NCBI GenBank assembly: GCA_943789455.1
Contig: CALSUE010000007.1
Span: 1-64,000, forward strand
Origin: an uncultured Flavobacteriaceae bacterium
GTDB lineage: Bacteria; Bacteroidota; Bacteroidia; Flavobacteriales; Flavobacteriaceae
Reading direction: 5' to 3'
Length of the DNA stretch: 64,000 bases
Below the pieces are notes generated by a model. That model had not been told where the DNA came from and ran no database searches. It saw nothing but the letters and a program-made list of their open reading frames with translations. Each line of letters starts with the position of its first letter. The first letter of the stretch is position 1. Below are positions 38,449 through 48,774 of the stretch, piece after piece. A program made the translations under genes and the position numbers.

Positions 38449-39559
38449 CAAACTTCATATCGTTTCTTTTGATGTTCCTTTTCCAACAAATTATGGAGGG
38501 GTTATTGATGTATTTTACAAATTAAAAGCCTTACATAAGCAGGGTGTGGAAATCTACCTTCATGTATTTGAATATGGTAGAGGTGAGCAAAAAGAACTAC
38601 TCAACTATTGTAAAGAAGTTTTTTATTACCCAAGAAATTCATTTATAAAAAGTTTTTTTTCAACAGCCCCTTTTATAGTTAAGAGTAGAGGAAATGATTT
38701 GTTAATCTCTAATCTTAATAAAGATACTTACCCTGTTTTATTTGAAGGTCTCCATACAACCCTACCGATTTTAAAAGACAGTCTAAAAGGGCGAAAAATA
38801 TACTTAAGAGCACATAATGTTGAACATCATTTTTACAAAGGTTTAGAACAAAGCGAATCCAATATTTTTAAACGATTTTTTTTTAGAAAAGAATCTAAAA
38901 AATTAAAACGATATGAGAAAATTTTAAAAAAAATAGATGGAGTTTTTTCAATTTCTCCTATTGAACAAATCTATTTTAATGAAAAATACGGAAATAAATG
39001 TTTTTATATTCCGGCATTTTACGATGCTACAAAACACACAACTTTAAAACCCAAAGGAAATTTTATTTTGTATCATGGCCATCTTTTAGTCTCTGAAAAC
39101 GTAAAAGCCGCATTATTTTTAATTGACATCTACAAAGACTCGAAGTATAAATTAGTGATCGCTAGTAGTTATAAAAATGCCAAGGTCATAACAGAAATAT
39201 CAAAACACAAAAACATCACCTTTGATACTTTAAAGGAGCAAGATGATCTCCATCGTTTACTTGAGAGCGCACATATAAATGTACTTCCAACCTTTCAAAA
39301 TACGGGAATAAAATTAAAACTTTTAAATACCCTAAGGCAAGGAAAATTTGTAATTGCAAATGACCCCATGATTCTTGAAACCGGCCTGGAAACATTATGT
39401 GAAAAAGCAAATTCAAAGGCTGAATTTTTATCAAAAACAGCTAAATTATTGAATCAAAGTTTTGAGGCATCTTTTGAAGAAGAACGTGAAAAATTGTTAG
39501 AAAATTTTGATCCGAATACTAGTGCAAAAAAAATTATTAAACTTATTTTTAAGAACTAG
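38441..39559 (+). CDS. Glycosyltransferase (372 aa)
   Basis: A second GT-B fold glycosyltransferase. It opens LHIVSFDVPFPTNYGGVIDVFYKLKALHKQGVEIYLH, the usual N-terminal start of GT4-like enzymes with a glycine-rich acceptor loop, and continues with RAHNVEHHFYKGLE and NFILYHGHLLVSENVKAALFL; the donor region has INVLPTFQNTGIKLKLLNTLRQGKFVIAN. The start is a TTG at 38441 overlapping the previous gene. The 3' end overlaps that of the convergent ftsE by 11 bp. Function is probably in surface glycan or glycoprotein synthesis. Confidence 0.8.
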   Translation: MINKLHIVSFDVPFPTNYGGVIDVFYKLKALHKQGVEIYLHVFEYGRGEQKELLNYCKEVFYYPRNSFIKSFFSTAPFIVKSRGNDLLISNLNKDTYPVLFEGLHTTLPILKDSLKGRKIYLRAHNVEHHFYKGLEQSESNIFKRFFFRKESKKLKRYEKILKKIDGVFSISPIEQIYFNEKYGNKCFYIPAFYDATKHTTLKPKGNFILYHGHLLVSENVKAALFLIDIYKDSKYKLVIASSYKNAKVITEISKHKNITFDTLKEQDDLHRLLESAHINVLPTFQNTGIKLKLLNTLRQGKFVIANDPMILETGLETLCEKANSKAEFLSKTAKLLNQSFEASFEEEREKLLENFDPNTSAKKIIKLIFKN

Positions 39560-40235
39560 ACTGAGCAAGTACTTCAAATAATTTCCCGCCCTCACATTTA
39601 ATTGTTTTTTGTTTGAACTTTACGATGAGAGCATAATCATGAGTAGCCATTAAAATACTTTTTCCACTTTGGTGAATTTTATTTAATAAGTCCATAACCT
39701 CAAGTGATGTTTTTGGATCTAGGTTTCCTGTGGGTTCATCTGCTAAAATTAACTCTGGGTCATTAAGTAATGCTCTAGCAATGGCAACTCTTTGCTGTTC
39801 TCCTCCAGAGAGTTCAAATGGGTTCTTATAATATTTTGTTTTCATGCCTACATGATCTAAAACTTCTTCAATTTTAGAATTCATGGCTGCTTTGTCTTTC
39901 CAACCTGTTGCTTTTAAAACAAAAAGAAGATTGTCGTAGACGGTTCTATCATTTAATAATTTAAAATCTTGAAATACAATCCCTATTTTTCTTCTGAGAA
40001 ATGGAATTTCTTTGTCTTTGAGTGCTTTGAGATCAAACCCAACAATAGAACCCAAACCTACTTTTAGTTTTAAATCTCCATACAAGGTTTTCATCAAACT
40101 ACTCTTCCCACTTCCAGTCTTCCCTATTAAATAAAAAAACTCTCCTTTGTTAATTTTCAAATTTACATTAGACAAGACTAAATTATCGCTTTGATAAATA
40201 TCTGTATTCTCTAAATGTAAAATTGATTTATCCAT
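39549..40235 (-). CDS. ftsE: Cell-division ABC transporter ATPase FtsE
   Basis: An ABC ATPase of 228 residues that with FtsX controls cell-wall hydrolases at the division septum. Walker [10 protein letters not shown] (residues 39-47), signature [15 protein letters not shown], Walker [14 protein letters not shown] and the H-loop ATHDY are all present. The segments [16 protein letters not shown] and [13 protein letters not shown] are typical of FtsE. No ftsX is adjacent on this strand, which is common in Bacteroidota. It is a single-gene unit here. Confidence 0.85.
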   Translation of the reverse strand: MDKSILHLENTDIYQSDNLVLSNVNLKINKGEFFYLIGKTGSGKSSLMKTLYGDLKLKVGLGSIVGFDLKALKDKEIPFLRRKIGIVFQDFKLLNDRTVYDNLLFVLKATGWKDKAAMNSKIEEVLDHVGMKTKYYKNPFELSGGEQQRVAIARALLNDPELILADEPTGNLDPKTSLEVMDLLNKIHQSGKSILMATHDYALIVKFKQKTIKCEGGKLFEVLAQSSS

Positions 40236-40404
40236 GTTTAAATTCTTTACACAAACCTACATAATTTTTAGTATAATTGATTATCAAAATGATGTTTTAC
40301 ATAAAATCAATTACTATTTTTGATTAAATTTTATCATTTTTTAATACTTTAAACCAACAAAAAAAGAAATCACACGTTATCGATATAACACAGAGAAACT
40401 ATCA

Positions 40405-43400
40405 ATGAAAAATATCTTTTTTTATCACTTTCTTTTATTGCTTTTTTTGTCAACCAGCAATGCCTATGTTTTTGGACAGCAAACCGCAGTAAACTTTACT
40501 ACTGAAGCCAATTATAATCATGCATTAAAACTTTTTAATAGCAAAGCTTTTAAGAGTGCTCAAAAATATTTTAGCGAAGTGTCAGAAAATGCAAATAACA
40601 AAACTAGACTTAAAGAAAATGCAGATTATTATGAGGCTATGTGTGCAATTAGACTTGATCAAAAAGATGCTGATCAAAAAGTACTCACATTTGCAGACAC
40701 CTATCCTAACAGTTTAAAAAAGAATAAAGCATATTATAATGTTGGTAATTATTACTTTGCAAATAAAAAAGCGCCATATGCCCTAAAATGGTATTCAAAA
40801 GTAAACCCTGAGGCCTTAGCCCTAGACAGCAAGAAAGAATTAAATTTTAAAATGGGTTATGCATTTATTGTTACTAGAAATTTAGACTTAGCAAAAAGTA
40901 AATTCATACCCTTAATCAACGATCCTAAATATGGAAATGATTCTAGATATTACTTTGGATATATTTCTTACAAACAAGAAGATTACGAAGTTGCAGAAAA
41001 AACTCTAGAGGAAATTGCTGACGACGAGGCTTACAAAAGTGAAGTAACCTATTATTTGTTAGACATAAGCTTTAAAGCGGGAAGGTTTAAGAAAAGTATT
41101 GATGTTGGTCTAAAGCTATTAAAAAACTCAAAGCCTAAAGAAGTCTCAGAAATTTCAAAAATTATTGGAGAAAGTTATTTTAATTTAAAAAAATATAAGG
41201 ATGCAATTGCCTACTTAAGGGTTTATAAAGGTAAAAAAGGCAAATGGAACAATACAGATTATTACCAACTTGGATATGCATATTTTAAACAAAAAGACTT
41301 TAAAAATGCGGCAAATAATTTTAATAAAATTATAGATCAGAAGAATAATGTTTCACAAAAAGCATACTATAACTTAGGAGAGTGCTATATCTACCTTGAT
41401 AAAAAGTCTGAGGCGCTCAATGCCTTTAAAAGTGCTAGCGAAATGACCTTTGATCTCAAGGTTAAAGAAGATGCTACATTAAATTATGCAAAACTTAGTT
41501 ATGAGGAAGGTAATCCGTTTAAGAGTGTAGCCGAAGTACTTCAAGACTTCTTAACTTCCTACCCAAAATCTACCAGTTATGATGAAATTAACACCTTAGT
41601 TGTAACCTCATATTTGTATCAACAAGATTATCAAGGTGCACTTGATTATTTGAAAAAAAAGAAAAGCAAACAAAATCAAATTTTAAGTTATGAAGTCTCT
41701 TATTACAGAGCCATTCAGTTATTTAACCTAAATAAATATAAAGAAGCGCTTCCTTATTTTAAAGAAGGTAAAAAAGCCGCAGAAACAGCCATTAACTTAA
41801 TAGCTTTATACTGGAGTGCTGAAACAAATTATAGATTAGGAAATTACCAGGTAGGTTTGGAGGAGTTTATGAACTTCAAAAAAATAGCACCAAGAACAAT
41901 TGAGGAGTATCAATTAATTGATTACAACATTGGGTATAGTTATTTTAAATTAAAAGCATACGAAGCTGCTGCTGTAGCATTTGAAAATTTCGTTGAAACA
42001 AAGCAAAATGATGGCGTCTTAAATGACGATGCAACAATACGAATGGGGGATAGTTTTTTTGCCACTAAAGCATACCAAAAATCAATATCAGCCTATAAAA
42101 AAATAGTAGATTCTTATGGAGCTAGTGCTGATTATGCACAATATCAAATTGCAATGAGTCATGGATTTTTAGAAAACAATATTGACAAAATAAACGCATT
42201 AGAAAGTTTGCTTAACAATTTTGAATTGTCAAATTTTAGAGACGATGCGCTATTTCAGTTAGGAAATACCTATTCAATAGTAAAGGATAATGAAAGTGCA
42301 CATTTGGCTTACAATAAATTATTTCAAAACTTTCCAAAAAGCTCATATATAGCAAGAACTTTATTGAGAGATGGCTTGTTATTTTACAATGACAATGAAA
42401 ATAAAAAAGCCTTAAAAAACTATAAAGAAATAGTAGCTAAATACCCAAATTCTACTGAGGCTAAAGAAGCGGTTAGTAATGCTAAAAATGTATATATAGA
42501 TTTAGGAACTATAGATGAGTACGCTAAATGGGTAAAAGGAATTAGCTTTATAAATATTACAGATGCAGACCTAGACAATACAACTTATGTGGCTGCTGAA
42601 AATAAACTTTTAGAGAATAATGTTTCAAAAGCTACTGAAGGATTTAAAAAATATATATTGGCATTCCCTGAGGGTCTCCATGCCTTGCAAGCTAATTTTT
42701 ATTTAGCACAACTATTGGTTAAAGAAGGCTTAGAAAAAGAGGCTATTTCTAATTACCAATATGTAATAAATCAACCCCAAAGTGAATTTAGCGAGCAAGC
42801 GTTGGACAAGTTATCTCAAATTTTACTGGAAGAGGAAGACTGGGCTACTGCAATACCACTGTTAGAACGGCTAGAAGAAGAGGCTAACTTGCCTTTAAAC
42901 ATTTTATATGCTCAAAGTAATTTAATGAAAGGCTATTACCAATCTGAAGCGTTTTCAAAGGCCGTTGCCTATGCTGAAAAGATTTTACTTCAAGATAAGA
43001 TAGATGCAACTGTAGAATATGATGCTAAAATTATAATTGCTAGAGCTGCCTTTCAGTCTGAAGATTATCCTAAAGCAGAGGAGTTTTATACTGAAGTGGA
43101 AAGAAATGCAAATGGAGAACTAAAGGCAGAAGCACTTTACTTTAGTGCCTATTTTTTGAACAAGAAAAAACAATATGAAATTTCTAATACAACAATACAA
43201 AGCATCACATCAGATTTTTCAACCTACAAGTATTGGGGTGCAAAAAGTTTTATTATTATGGCAAAAAACTATTATGCCTTGGAGAATTCTGACCCCTACC
43301 AAGCCACATACATTTTAGAAAATATCATCAAGAATTTCCCTCAATTTGAGGATGTAATTAATGATGCTAAAAATGAATTAAAAAAAATCAAATTAAAAGA

Positions 43401-43440
43401 GTCTAAAACTAACAATTCTATAACAACTCCTAAAAATTAA
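40405..43440 (+). CDS. Large exported tetratricopeptide repeat protein (1011 aa)
   Basis: A signal peptide (about residues 1-24) precedes about twenty TPR-type helix pairs, visible as repeated YYNLGxxYxxxxxxxxA patterns (for example YYQLGYAYFKQKDFKNAANNF, AYYNLGECYIYLDKKSEALNAF, YNIGYSYFKLKAYEAAAVAF). It should be a periplasmic or outer-membrane scaffold that holds other proteins. It is followed after 5 bp by a beta-barrel protein, so the two are co-transcribed and probably act together. Confidence 0.85.
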   Translation: MKNIFFYHFLLLLFLSTSNAYVFGQQTAVNFTTEANYNHALKLFNSKAFKSAQKYFSEVSENANNKTRLKENADYYEAMCAIRLDQKDADQKVLTFADTYPNSLKKNKAYYNVGNYYFANKKAPYALKWYSKVNPEALALDSKKELNFKMGYAFIVTRNLDLAKSKFIPLINDPKYGNDSRYYFGYISYKQEDYEVAEKTLEEIADDEAYKSEVTYYLLDISFKAGRFKKSIDVGLKLLKNSKPKEVSEISKIIGESYFNLKKYKDAIAYLRVYKGKKGKWNNTDYYQLGYAYFKQKDFKNAANNFNKIIDQKNNVSQKAYYNLGECYIYLDKKSEALNAFKSASEMTFDLKVKEDATLNYAKLSYEEGNPFKSVAEVLQDFLTSYPKSTSYDEINTLVVTSYLYQQDYQGALDYLKKKKSKQNQILSYEVSYYRAIQLFNLNKYKEALPYFKEGKKAAETAINLIALYWSAETNYRLGNYQVGLEEFMNFKKIAPRTIEEYQLIDYNIGYSYFKLKAYEAAAVAFENFVETKQNDGVLNDDATIRMGDSFFATKAYQKSISAYKKIVDSYGASADYAQYQIAMSHGFLENNIDKINALESLLNNFELSNFRDDALFQLGNTYSIVKDNESAHLAYNKLFQNFPKSSYIARTLLRDGLLFYNDNENKKALKNYKEIVAKYPNSTEAKEAVSNAKNVYIDLGTIDEYAKWVKGISFINITDADLDNTTYVAAENKLLENNVSKATEGFKKYILAFPEGLHALQANFYLAQLLVKEGLEKEAISNYQYVINQPQSEFSEQALDKLSQILLEEEDWATAIPLLERLEEEANLPLNILYAQSNLMKGYYQSEAFSKAVAYAEKILLQDKIDATVEYDAKIIIARAAFQSEDYPKAEEFYTEVERNANGELKAEALYFSAYFLNKKKQYEISNTTIQSITSDFSTYKYWGAKSFIIMAKNYYALENSDPYQATYILENIIKNFPQFEDVINDAKNELKKIKLKESKTNNSITTPKN

Positions 43441-43445
43441 GACTA

Positions 43446-45212
43446 ATGAAAACGTATATTTTAGTGTTGATTATATTGATAAGTTCTCTTAATGCTTTTG
43501 CTCAAAAAAAATCAAAAAAACCACTTAAAAATAAGGATTCTATTGTTGAAGTAATTAATGTAGTGACCTCATATACCCCAACAATTTCTGATGCCTTTAA
43601 AGTAAAAAAAAATCCACGAATTGTTATCAGTAGAAATACAAAAAAGAAAAAACTTAACTATACGATTTTCTCTGCACCAGTAGCATCAACTTTTATACCA
43701 AAAAGTGGTGTTGTTAAGGGAATTGATGTTGGTAAAAAAGAAAGACTTTTTGACAATTACTTAGCGCTTGGTTTTGGTAATTATTCTACGCCTTTTGTAG
43801 AATTTTTATTAAATCAAAATAGAAAATTTGAAAATGATTATGGTATTTATTTAAAATATATATCTACAGAAAATGGAATTGAAAATACCCCTCTAAATTC
43901 GGGGTATTCAAACCTCAATGTTGGAGGTTATTATATGAAAGAAGAACGAAATTTTAATTGGAAAATTGGAGGAAATGTTTATCAGCACGAATACAATTGG
44001 TACGGGCTACCTAGCATTAATTTTGACACTTCTTCCATAGATGCTATTATTGAGAAACAAACCTACGGATACTATGAGTTAAATGGTGAGATTACTTTTG
44101 AAGATTCTTATTTTAACAACATAAAAACATCGGTAAACCTCTTTGATGATTTTTACGGCAGTAAAGAAATTGGGGTTTCGCTTAAGCCAAATTTAAAATT
44201 CCCTTTAACAAGAATTAATAAAAACTTAAAAGACCTTGAACTCCAAACAAGTATTCATTACTTACAAGGAGAATTTAAACAAAATTACTCAGACGATTCA
44301 AATCTTAACTATGCCTTTTTTAATTTTGGGATCCATCCTGTGATAAAGCTCGATTGGAAAAAACTCAATATTAAATTAGGATCAAAAATTTATCTTTCCT
44401 CAGATATAGAAAATAGTTTAACAGACATACTTGCTTATCCAGATGTTGAAATAAGTTATCCATTAAATTCTGGCTTAATTAACATATATACCGGAGCTAA
44501 TGGAGACCTTCATATGAATTCTTTTCAACGTTTAAGTGAATTAAACCCGTTTGTATCCCCTACTCTTTTCTTAACACAAACGAATGAACAATACAATCTG
44601 TTTGGAGGAATAAACGGCACCCTTTCATCTAATATTAGTTTTAATCTTAAAGCGAGTTATAAAAAAGACGAGGACCATGTATTATTTGTTAGAAATAACT
44701 CAAAATCAAATGGTGAGTTTTCTAGTTCAGCATCTCTGTTAGGCTACGAATACGGAAACTCTTTTGGTGTTTTTTATGATGACATCAGTACGTTTTCAAT
44801 TTTAGCCGAGTTAGAGGTTGCTGCCACTAAAAGAATACATCTTGGCGGAAATTTACAAATGAATTCATACACGACAACCTTTCAGCAAGAGGCCTGGAAT
44901 TTACCCAAACTTGAGGGGTCTATTTTTGGAAAATATCAAAAAAACAATTGGTATGCTAGTGCTAATATGTTCTTTGTTGGTGAACGATTAGATGTGAACT
45001 ATAATGACACATTTCCTTCAACAATTTCAAATATTCAGTCGTTAAAGGGCTTTGCAGACATTAATGTTAACGGTGGGTATCATTTTAATGATTTCTTAAG
45101 TGCATTTATTACCCTAAATAATGTTTTGGGAACAGATTACGAGCGCTATGCCAATTATAATGTTCTTGGGTTTCAAGCCCTGGCAGGAGTTACTTATAAA
45201 TTTGATTTTTAA
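43446..45212 (+). CDS. Outer-membrane beta-barrel protein, TonB-receptor-like (588 aa)
   Basis: A signal peptide (ending AFA-Q) precedes a short N-terminal segment (IVEVINVVTSYTPTISDAFKV) and a long run of aromatic-ended amphipathic strands typical of an outer-membrane barrel. The end, FITLNNVLGTDYERYANYNVLGFQALAGVTYKFDF, is the terminal strand of TonB-dependent receptors. It is shorter than full receptors (usually 700-1000 residues) and lacks a clear plug domain, so transport by TonB is uncertain. It follows the TPR gene by 5 bp. Confidence 0.75.
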   Translation: MKTYILVLIILISSLNAFAQKKSKKPLKNKDSIVEVINVVTSYTPTISDAFKVKKNPRIVISRNTKKKKLNYTIFSAPVASTFIPKSGVVKGIDVGKKERLFDNYLALGFGNYSTPFVEFLLNQNRKFENDYGIYLKYISTENGIENTPLNSGYSNLNVGGYYMKEERNFNWKIGGNVYQHEYNWYGLPSINFDTSSIDAIIEKQTYGYYELNGEITFEDSYFNNIKTSVNLFDDFYGSKEIGVSLKPNLKFPLTRINKNLKDLELQTSIHYLQGEFKQNYSDDSNLNYAFFNFGIHPVIKLDWKKLNIKLGSKIYLSSDIENSLTDILAYPDVEISYPLNSGLINIYTGANGDLHMNSFQRLSELNPFVSPTLFLTQTNEQYNLFGGINGTLSSNISFNLKASYKKDEDHVLFVRNNSKSNGEFSSSASLLGYEYGNSFGVFYDDISTFSILAELEVAATKRIHLGGNLQMNSYTTTFQQEAWNLPKLEGSIFGKYQKNNWYASANMFFVGERLDVNYNDTFPSTISNIQSLKGFADINVNGGYHFNDFLSAFITLNNVLGTDYERYANYNVLGFQALAGVTYKFDF

Positions 45213-45300
45213 GGAGGCTAAGTACGCATTAAAAAAAATAAAGTGAAAATATATTCATAACTTCCCGTAAATTTAAACACTTCATAAATTAACATCCAGT

Positions 45301-46731
45301 ATGAAAAAGATTATTTTTTTAATAGCTACGGGTATTCTGTTTTCTTGCAATACAAAGGAACCAAATACCAAAACATCGTTAGAATTCTCAAAACAAGAAA
45401 AAGTAGATGCCGGTAATATTAAAGATTTTTTTGATACGGCATTAACTGAAGGAAAATCTTATGAATGGTTACGGGATTTAACGTCAAATATTGGCGGAAG
45501 ACTCTCCGGCTCACCAGAAGCTCAAATGGCAGTAGAATGGGGAGAAGCTCTAATGAAAGAAGTAGGTTTAGATTCTGTGTGGTTACAACCTGTTATGGTG
45601 CCTCATTGGGTAAGAGGTGATAAAGAAGTTGCAAATTATACTGTGAACGGACAACAAAAAAATGTTCCTATTTGTGCTTTAGGATTTTCTATTGCAACAC
45701 CAAAAAATGGGGTTACTGCAGAAGTTATTGAGGTAAAAAGTCTAGAAGAAGCAGAGAAATTAGGGAATAAAATGGAAGGTAAAATTGTTTTTTTTAACCG
45801 TCCATTTGACAACACACTCATTAATACATTTAAAGCCTATGGAGGTTGTGTAGACCAGCGAGTTCAGGGTGCAGCTGTATGTGGAAAATATGGAGCAAAA
45901 GGTGTAATTGTCAGATCTATGACGAACGGTTTAGATGATTATCCTCACACAGGAACCATGTCTTACGGAAACTTGCCAAAGGAAAAACACATTCCAACTG
46001 CTGCAATTAGCTCGAGAGCTGCTAGCATTCTAAGTACTGATTTAAAAAATAACCCAGCATTAAAATTCTATTTTAAACAACATTGCGAAACCCTACCTGA
46101 CGCTCCTTCTTTCAATGTCATTGGAGAAATTAAAGGATCTGAAACACCTCAAAATATTATGGTTGTTGGTGGGCATCTTGATTCTTGGGATTTAGGAGAA
46201 GGCGCTCATGACGACGGAACAGGAATTGTACAGTCATTAGAGGTTGCTCATTTGCTGAAAAAGAATAACATTAATTTAAAAAACACACTACGGGTCGTGT
46301 TTTTTATGAATGAAGAAAATGGAACTCGTGGCGCAAAAAAATATGCAGAAATATCAAAACTAAACAATGAGACTCACATTGGAGGAATAGAATCTGATGC
46401 TGGAGGTCATACCCCAAGAGGTTTTTCAATTGATGCAAATGAATCAAATACAGCCTTAGTTCAGAGTTGGAAAAAGCTTTTAGCACCTTACGGTTTACAT
46501 GATCTAGACAAAGGTGGAAGTGGTGCAGACATCTCTCCCTTAAAAGGAGAATCTGTTACCCTTGCAGGATACAGACCAGATAGCCAAAGATACTTTGACT
46601 ATCATCACACAAGTACAGATACTTTTGACAAAGTAAATAAACGTGAGTTAGAATTGGGAAGTGCTTCCATGACTAGTTTAATCTACTTAATGGATAAATA
46701 CCTGTATAGTAGTTCTCCAATAAAACCTTGA
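45301..46731 (+). CDS. M28-family metallopeptidase, lipoprotein (476 aa)
   Basis: An aminopeptidase-type zinc enzyme exported with a lipobox (LFSC, Cys16). The M28 catalytic core has GGHLDSWDLGEGAHDDGTGI (His and Asp zinc ligands), FFMNEENGTRGAKKYAE (catalytic and ligand Glu), GGIESDAGGHTP (Asp ligand) and YFDYHHTSTDTFD (His ligand). A protease-associated insertion lies before the core (about residues 120-270). It should trim peptides in the periplasm or at the surface. It begins 88 bp after the barrel gene and is followed by a DoxX-like gene at 14 bp. Confidence 0.9.
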   Translation: MKKIIFLIATGILFSCNTKEPNTKTSLEFSKQEKVDAGNIKDFFDTALTEGKSYEWLRDLTSNIGGRLSGSPEAQMAVEWGEALMKEVGLDSVWLQPVMVPHWVRGDKEVANYTVNGQQKNVPICALGFSIATPKNGVTAEVIEVKSLEEAEKLGNKMEGKIVFFNRPFDNTLINTFKAYGGCVDQRVQGAAVCGKYGAKGVIVRSMTNGLDDYPHTGTMSYGNLPKEKHIPTAAISSRAASILSTDLKNNPALKFYFKQHCETLPDAPSFNVIGEIKGSETPQNIMVVGGHLDSWDLGEGAHDDGTGIVQSLEVAHLLKKNNINLKNTLRVVFFMNEENGTRGAKKYAEISKLNNETHIGGIESDAGGHTPRGFSIDANESNTALVQSWKKLLAPYGLHDLDKGGSGADISPLKGESVTLAGYRPDSQRYFDYHHTSTDTFDKVNKRELELGSASMTSLIYLMDKYLYSSSPIKP

Positions 46732-46745
46732 TTTAGTTAAACTAT

Positions 46746-47111
46746 ATGTTACCACTTAAAATTATTTTTGCTTGTTTTTTTATATATGCTGGCATAATGC
46801 ATTTTATAAAACCCAAATTTTTTAATCATTTTATTCCTAAGGGACTCCCCAAATTAACGGTTAATTATATTGCCGGTGGTATTGAATTTTTGTTAGGGAT
46901 TGGTTTATTCTTCCCTTCGGTAAGCTATCTAGCTGCAATAGGAATCTTTATTTTATTAATGCTATTCTTACCCATCCATATTTGGGATGCAACAAAAGTA
47001 AGACCCGCTATAGGATCCAAAAAATTAGCTTACATAAGAATTCCGCTTCAATTTATATTGATGTATTGTGCCTACCTAATTTACCAGAATTCATTACCAA
47101 CTCTTTACTAA
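46746..47111 (+). CDS. DoxX-like membrane protein (121 aa)
   Basis: Four predicted membrane helices in 121 residues. The beginning IFACFFIYAGIMHFIKPKFFNHFIPKGLP and PIHIWDATKVRPAIGSKKL match the DoxX-like pattern common in Bacteroidota. These proteins have no fixed function; some take part in quinone-linked redox. It lies 14 bp after the peptidase and 7 bp before the amidohydrolase, so the three probably form one transcript. Confidence 0.75.
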   Translation: MLPLKIIFACFFIYAGIMHFIKPKFFNHFIPKGLPKLTVNYIAGGIEFLLGIGLFFPSVSYLAAIGIFILLMLFLPIHIWDATKVRPAIGSKKLAYIRIPLQFILMYCAYLIYQNSLPTLY

Positions 47112-47118
47112 TTAAACA

Positions 47119-48729
47119 ATGAAAAAAGTTATTTACTCTTTTGCCGTGTTTCTATTAATAGTTTCCTGCAAACAACTAGAAGCAGATTTAATTGTGATTA
47201 ATGCAAGCACATATACCGTTAATGACGCTTTTAGTAAAGCAGAGGCTTTTGCTATTAAAGATGGAAAATTTATCGGTGTTGGCTCTAACGCTGAGATTAC
47301 GATTAAATACAATTCGAAAACAACTTTAGATGCTCAAGGAAAAACCATAGTTCCTGGTCTAATTGACGCGCATTGCCATTTCTACAGAATGGGATTACAG
47401 CAACAAAAAGTGTCTTTAGAGGGCACTAAAAGTTATGATGAGGTATTGGAAAGATTAGTAGCTTTTCAAAAAGAAAAAAACGTACCCTATATTACAGGTC
47501 GTGGATGGGATCAAAATGATTGGGAGGTAAAAGAATTTCCAACTAAAGAAAAATTAGATAAATTATTTCCTGAAACTCCAGTTGCCATCAGAAGAATTGA
47601 TGGTCATGCACTTCTTGTAAATCAGGCTGCAATAGACCTTACAAAATTCACAAAAGATACGCCGGTTTCAGGAGGAGAAATTATTGTAAAAAATGGGAAA
47701 ATGACCGGGGTATTTATTGATGCAGCAATGGATTTAATTCAAGTACCCGCTCCAAATAGACAGACCGCTATTAAAGGTTTAATTGATGCCCAAGAAATTG
47801 CATTTTCTTATGGGCTTACCACAGTTGATGATGCGGGACTAGAACAAGCTACTATCGAGCTTATAGATAGTTTACAACAAAAAGATAAATTAAAAATTCG
47901 CATGTATGCGATGGTTTCAGCTACTCAAAAAAACCTTGACTATTACCTCAATAAAGGAATTGTGAAGACCGACCGATTGCATGTTCGATCCTTTAAAATT
48001 TATGGAGACGGGGCACTTGGATCTCGAGGAGCAGCCATGAGAAAATCCTATAGTGATAGACACAACCATTTTGGTGCACTAATTTATAGCCCTGAACGTT
48101 ACCGAGAAATGGCAAAACAAATAGCGGCTTCTGAATATCAAATGAATACGCATGCAATTGGAGACTCTGCCAACACATGGATTTTAAAAACTTATGAAGA
48201 GTTTTTAAAAGGAGAACAAAATAGACGCTGGAGAATTGAACATGCTCAAATCATTTCTAAAAATGATTTTTCATTATTTAAAAACGTACTTCCTTCCATA
48301 CAACCAACCCATGCTACTTCAGACATGTATTGGGCTGAAGATCGAATTGGAAAAGGTCGAATGAAAGGTGCTTACGCCTACAAAGACCTTTTAAATGTCT
48401 ACGGTAAAGTTGCCCTAGGTACTGATTTTCCTGTTGAACAAGTAAATCCATTTTTAACATTTTATGCAGCAGCAGTAAGAAAAGACACAAAAGGATATCC
48501 AGAGGGTGGTTTTCAAATAGAAAATGTTCTCTCCAGAGAAGAAACCCTCAAAGGAATGACCATTTGGGCTGCCTTTTCAAATTTTGAAGAAAATGAAAAA
48601 GGAAGTATTGAAGTAGGAAAATTAGCTGATTTTGTTATTTTAAATCAAGACATCATGACCATTGAAGAAAATATGATTCCCAAAACTAAAGCAACAGCTA
48701 CTTATATAAGTGGTGAGAAGGTATATTAA
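47119..48729 (+). CDS. Amidohydrolase, YtcJ-like lipoprotein (536 aa)
   Basis: A metal-dependent hydrolase of the amidohydrolase superfamily, exported by a lipobox (IVSC, Cys16). The metal site begins with GLIDAHCHF (HxH), and the later ligands lie in the FKIYGDGALGSRGAA region, MNTHAIGDSA and RIEHAQI; the last Asp is in LGTDFPVE. The layout and the C-terminal NFEENEKGSIEVGKLADFVIL match the YtcJ/N-acyl-type group. The substrate is unknown but an exported form suggests a peptide, amide or cyclic compound taken from outside. Confidence 0.88.
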   Translation: MKKVIYSFAVFLLIVSCKQLEADLIVINASTYTVNDAFSKAEAFAIKDGKFIGVGSNAEITIKYNSKTTLDAQGKTIVPGLIDAHCHFYRMGLQQQKVSLEGTKSYDEVLERLVAFQKEKNVPYITGRGWDQNDWEVKEFPTKEKLDKLFPETPVAIRRIDGHALLVNQAAIDLTKFTKDTPVSGGEIIVKNGKMTGVFIDAAMDLIQVPAPNRQTAIKGLIDAQEIAFSYGLTTVDDAGLEQATIELIDSLQQKDKLKIRMYAMVSATQKNLDYYLNKGIVKTDRLHVRSFKIYGDGALGSRGAAMRKSYSDRHNHFGALIYSPERYREMAKQIAASEYQMNTHAIGDSANTWILKTYEEFLKGEQNRRWRIEHAQIISKNDFSLFKNVLPSIQPTHATSDMYWAEDRIGKGRMKGAYAYKDLLNVYGKVALGTDFPVEQVNPFLTFYAAAVRKDTKGYPEGGFQIENVLSREETLKGMTIWAAFSNFEENEKGSIEVGKLADFVILNQDIMTIEENMIPKTKATATYISGEKVY

Positions 48730-48774
48730 AAATAATCAAACTATATTCGCACAAAAAGTTTAAAACAATACAGA

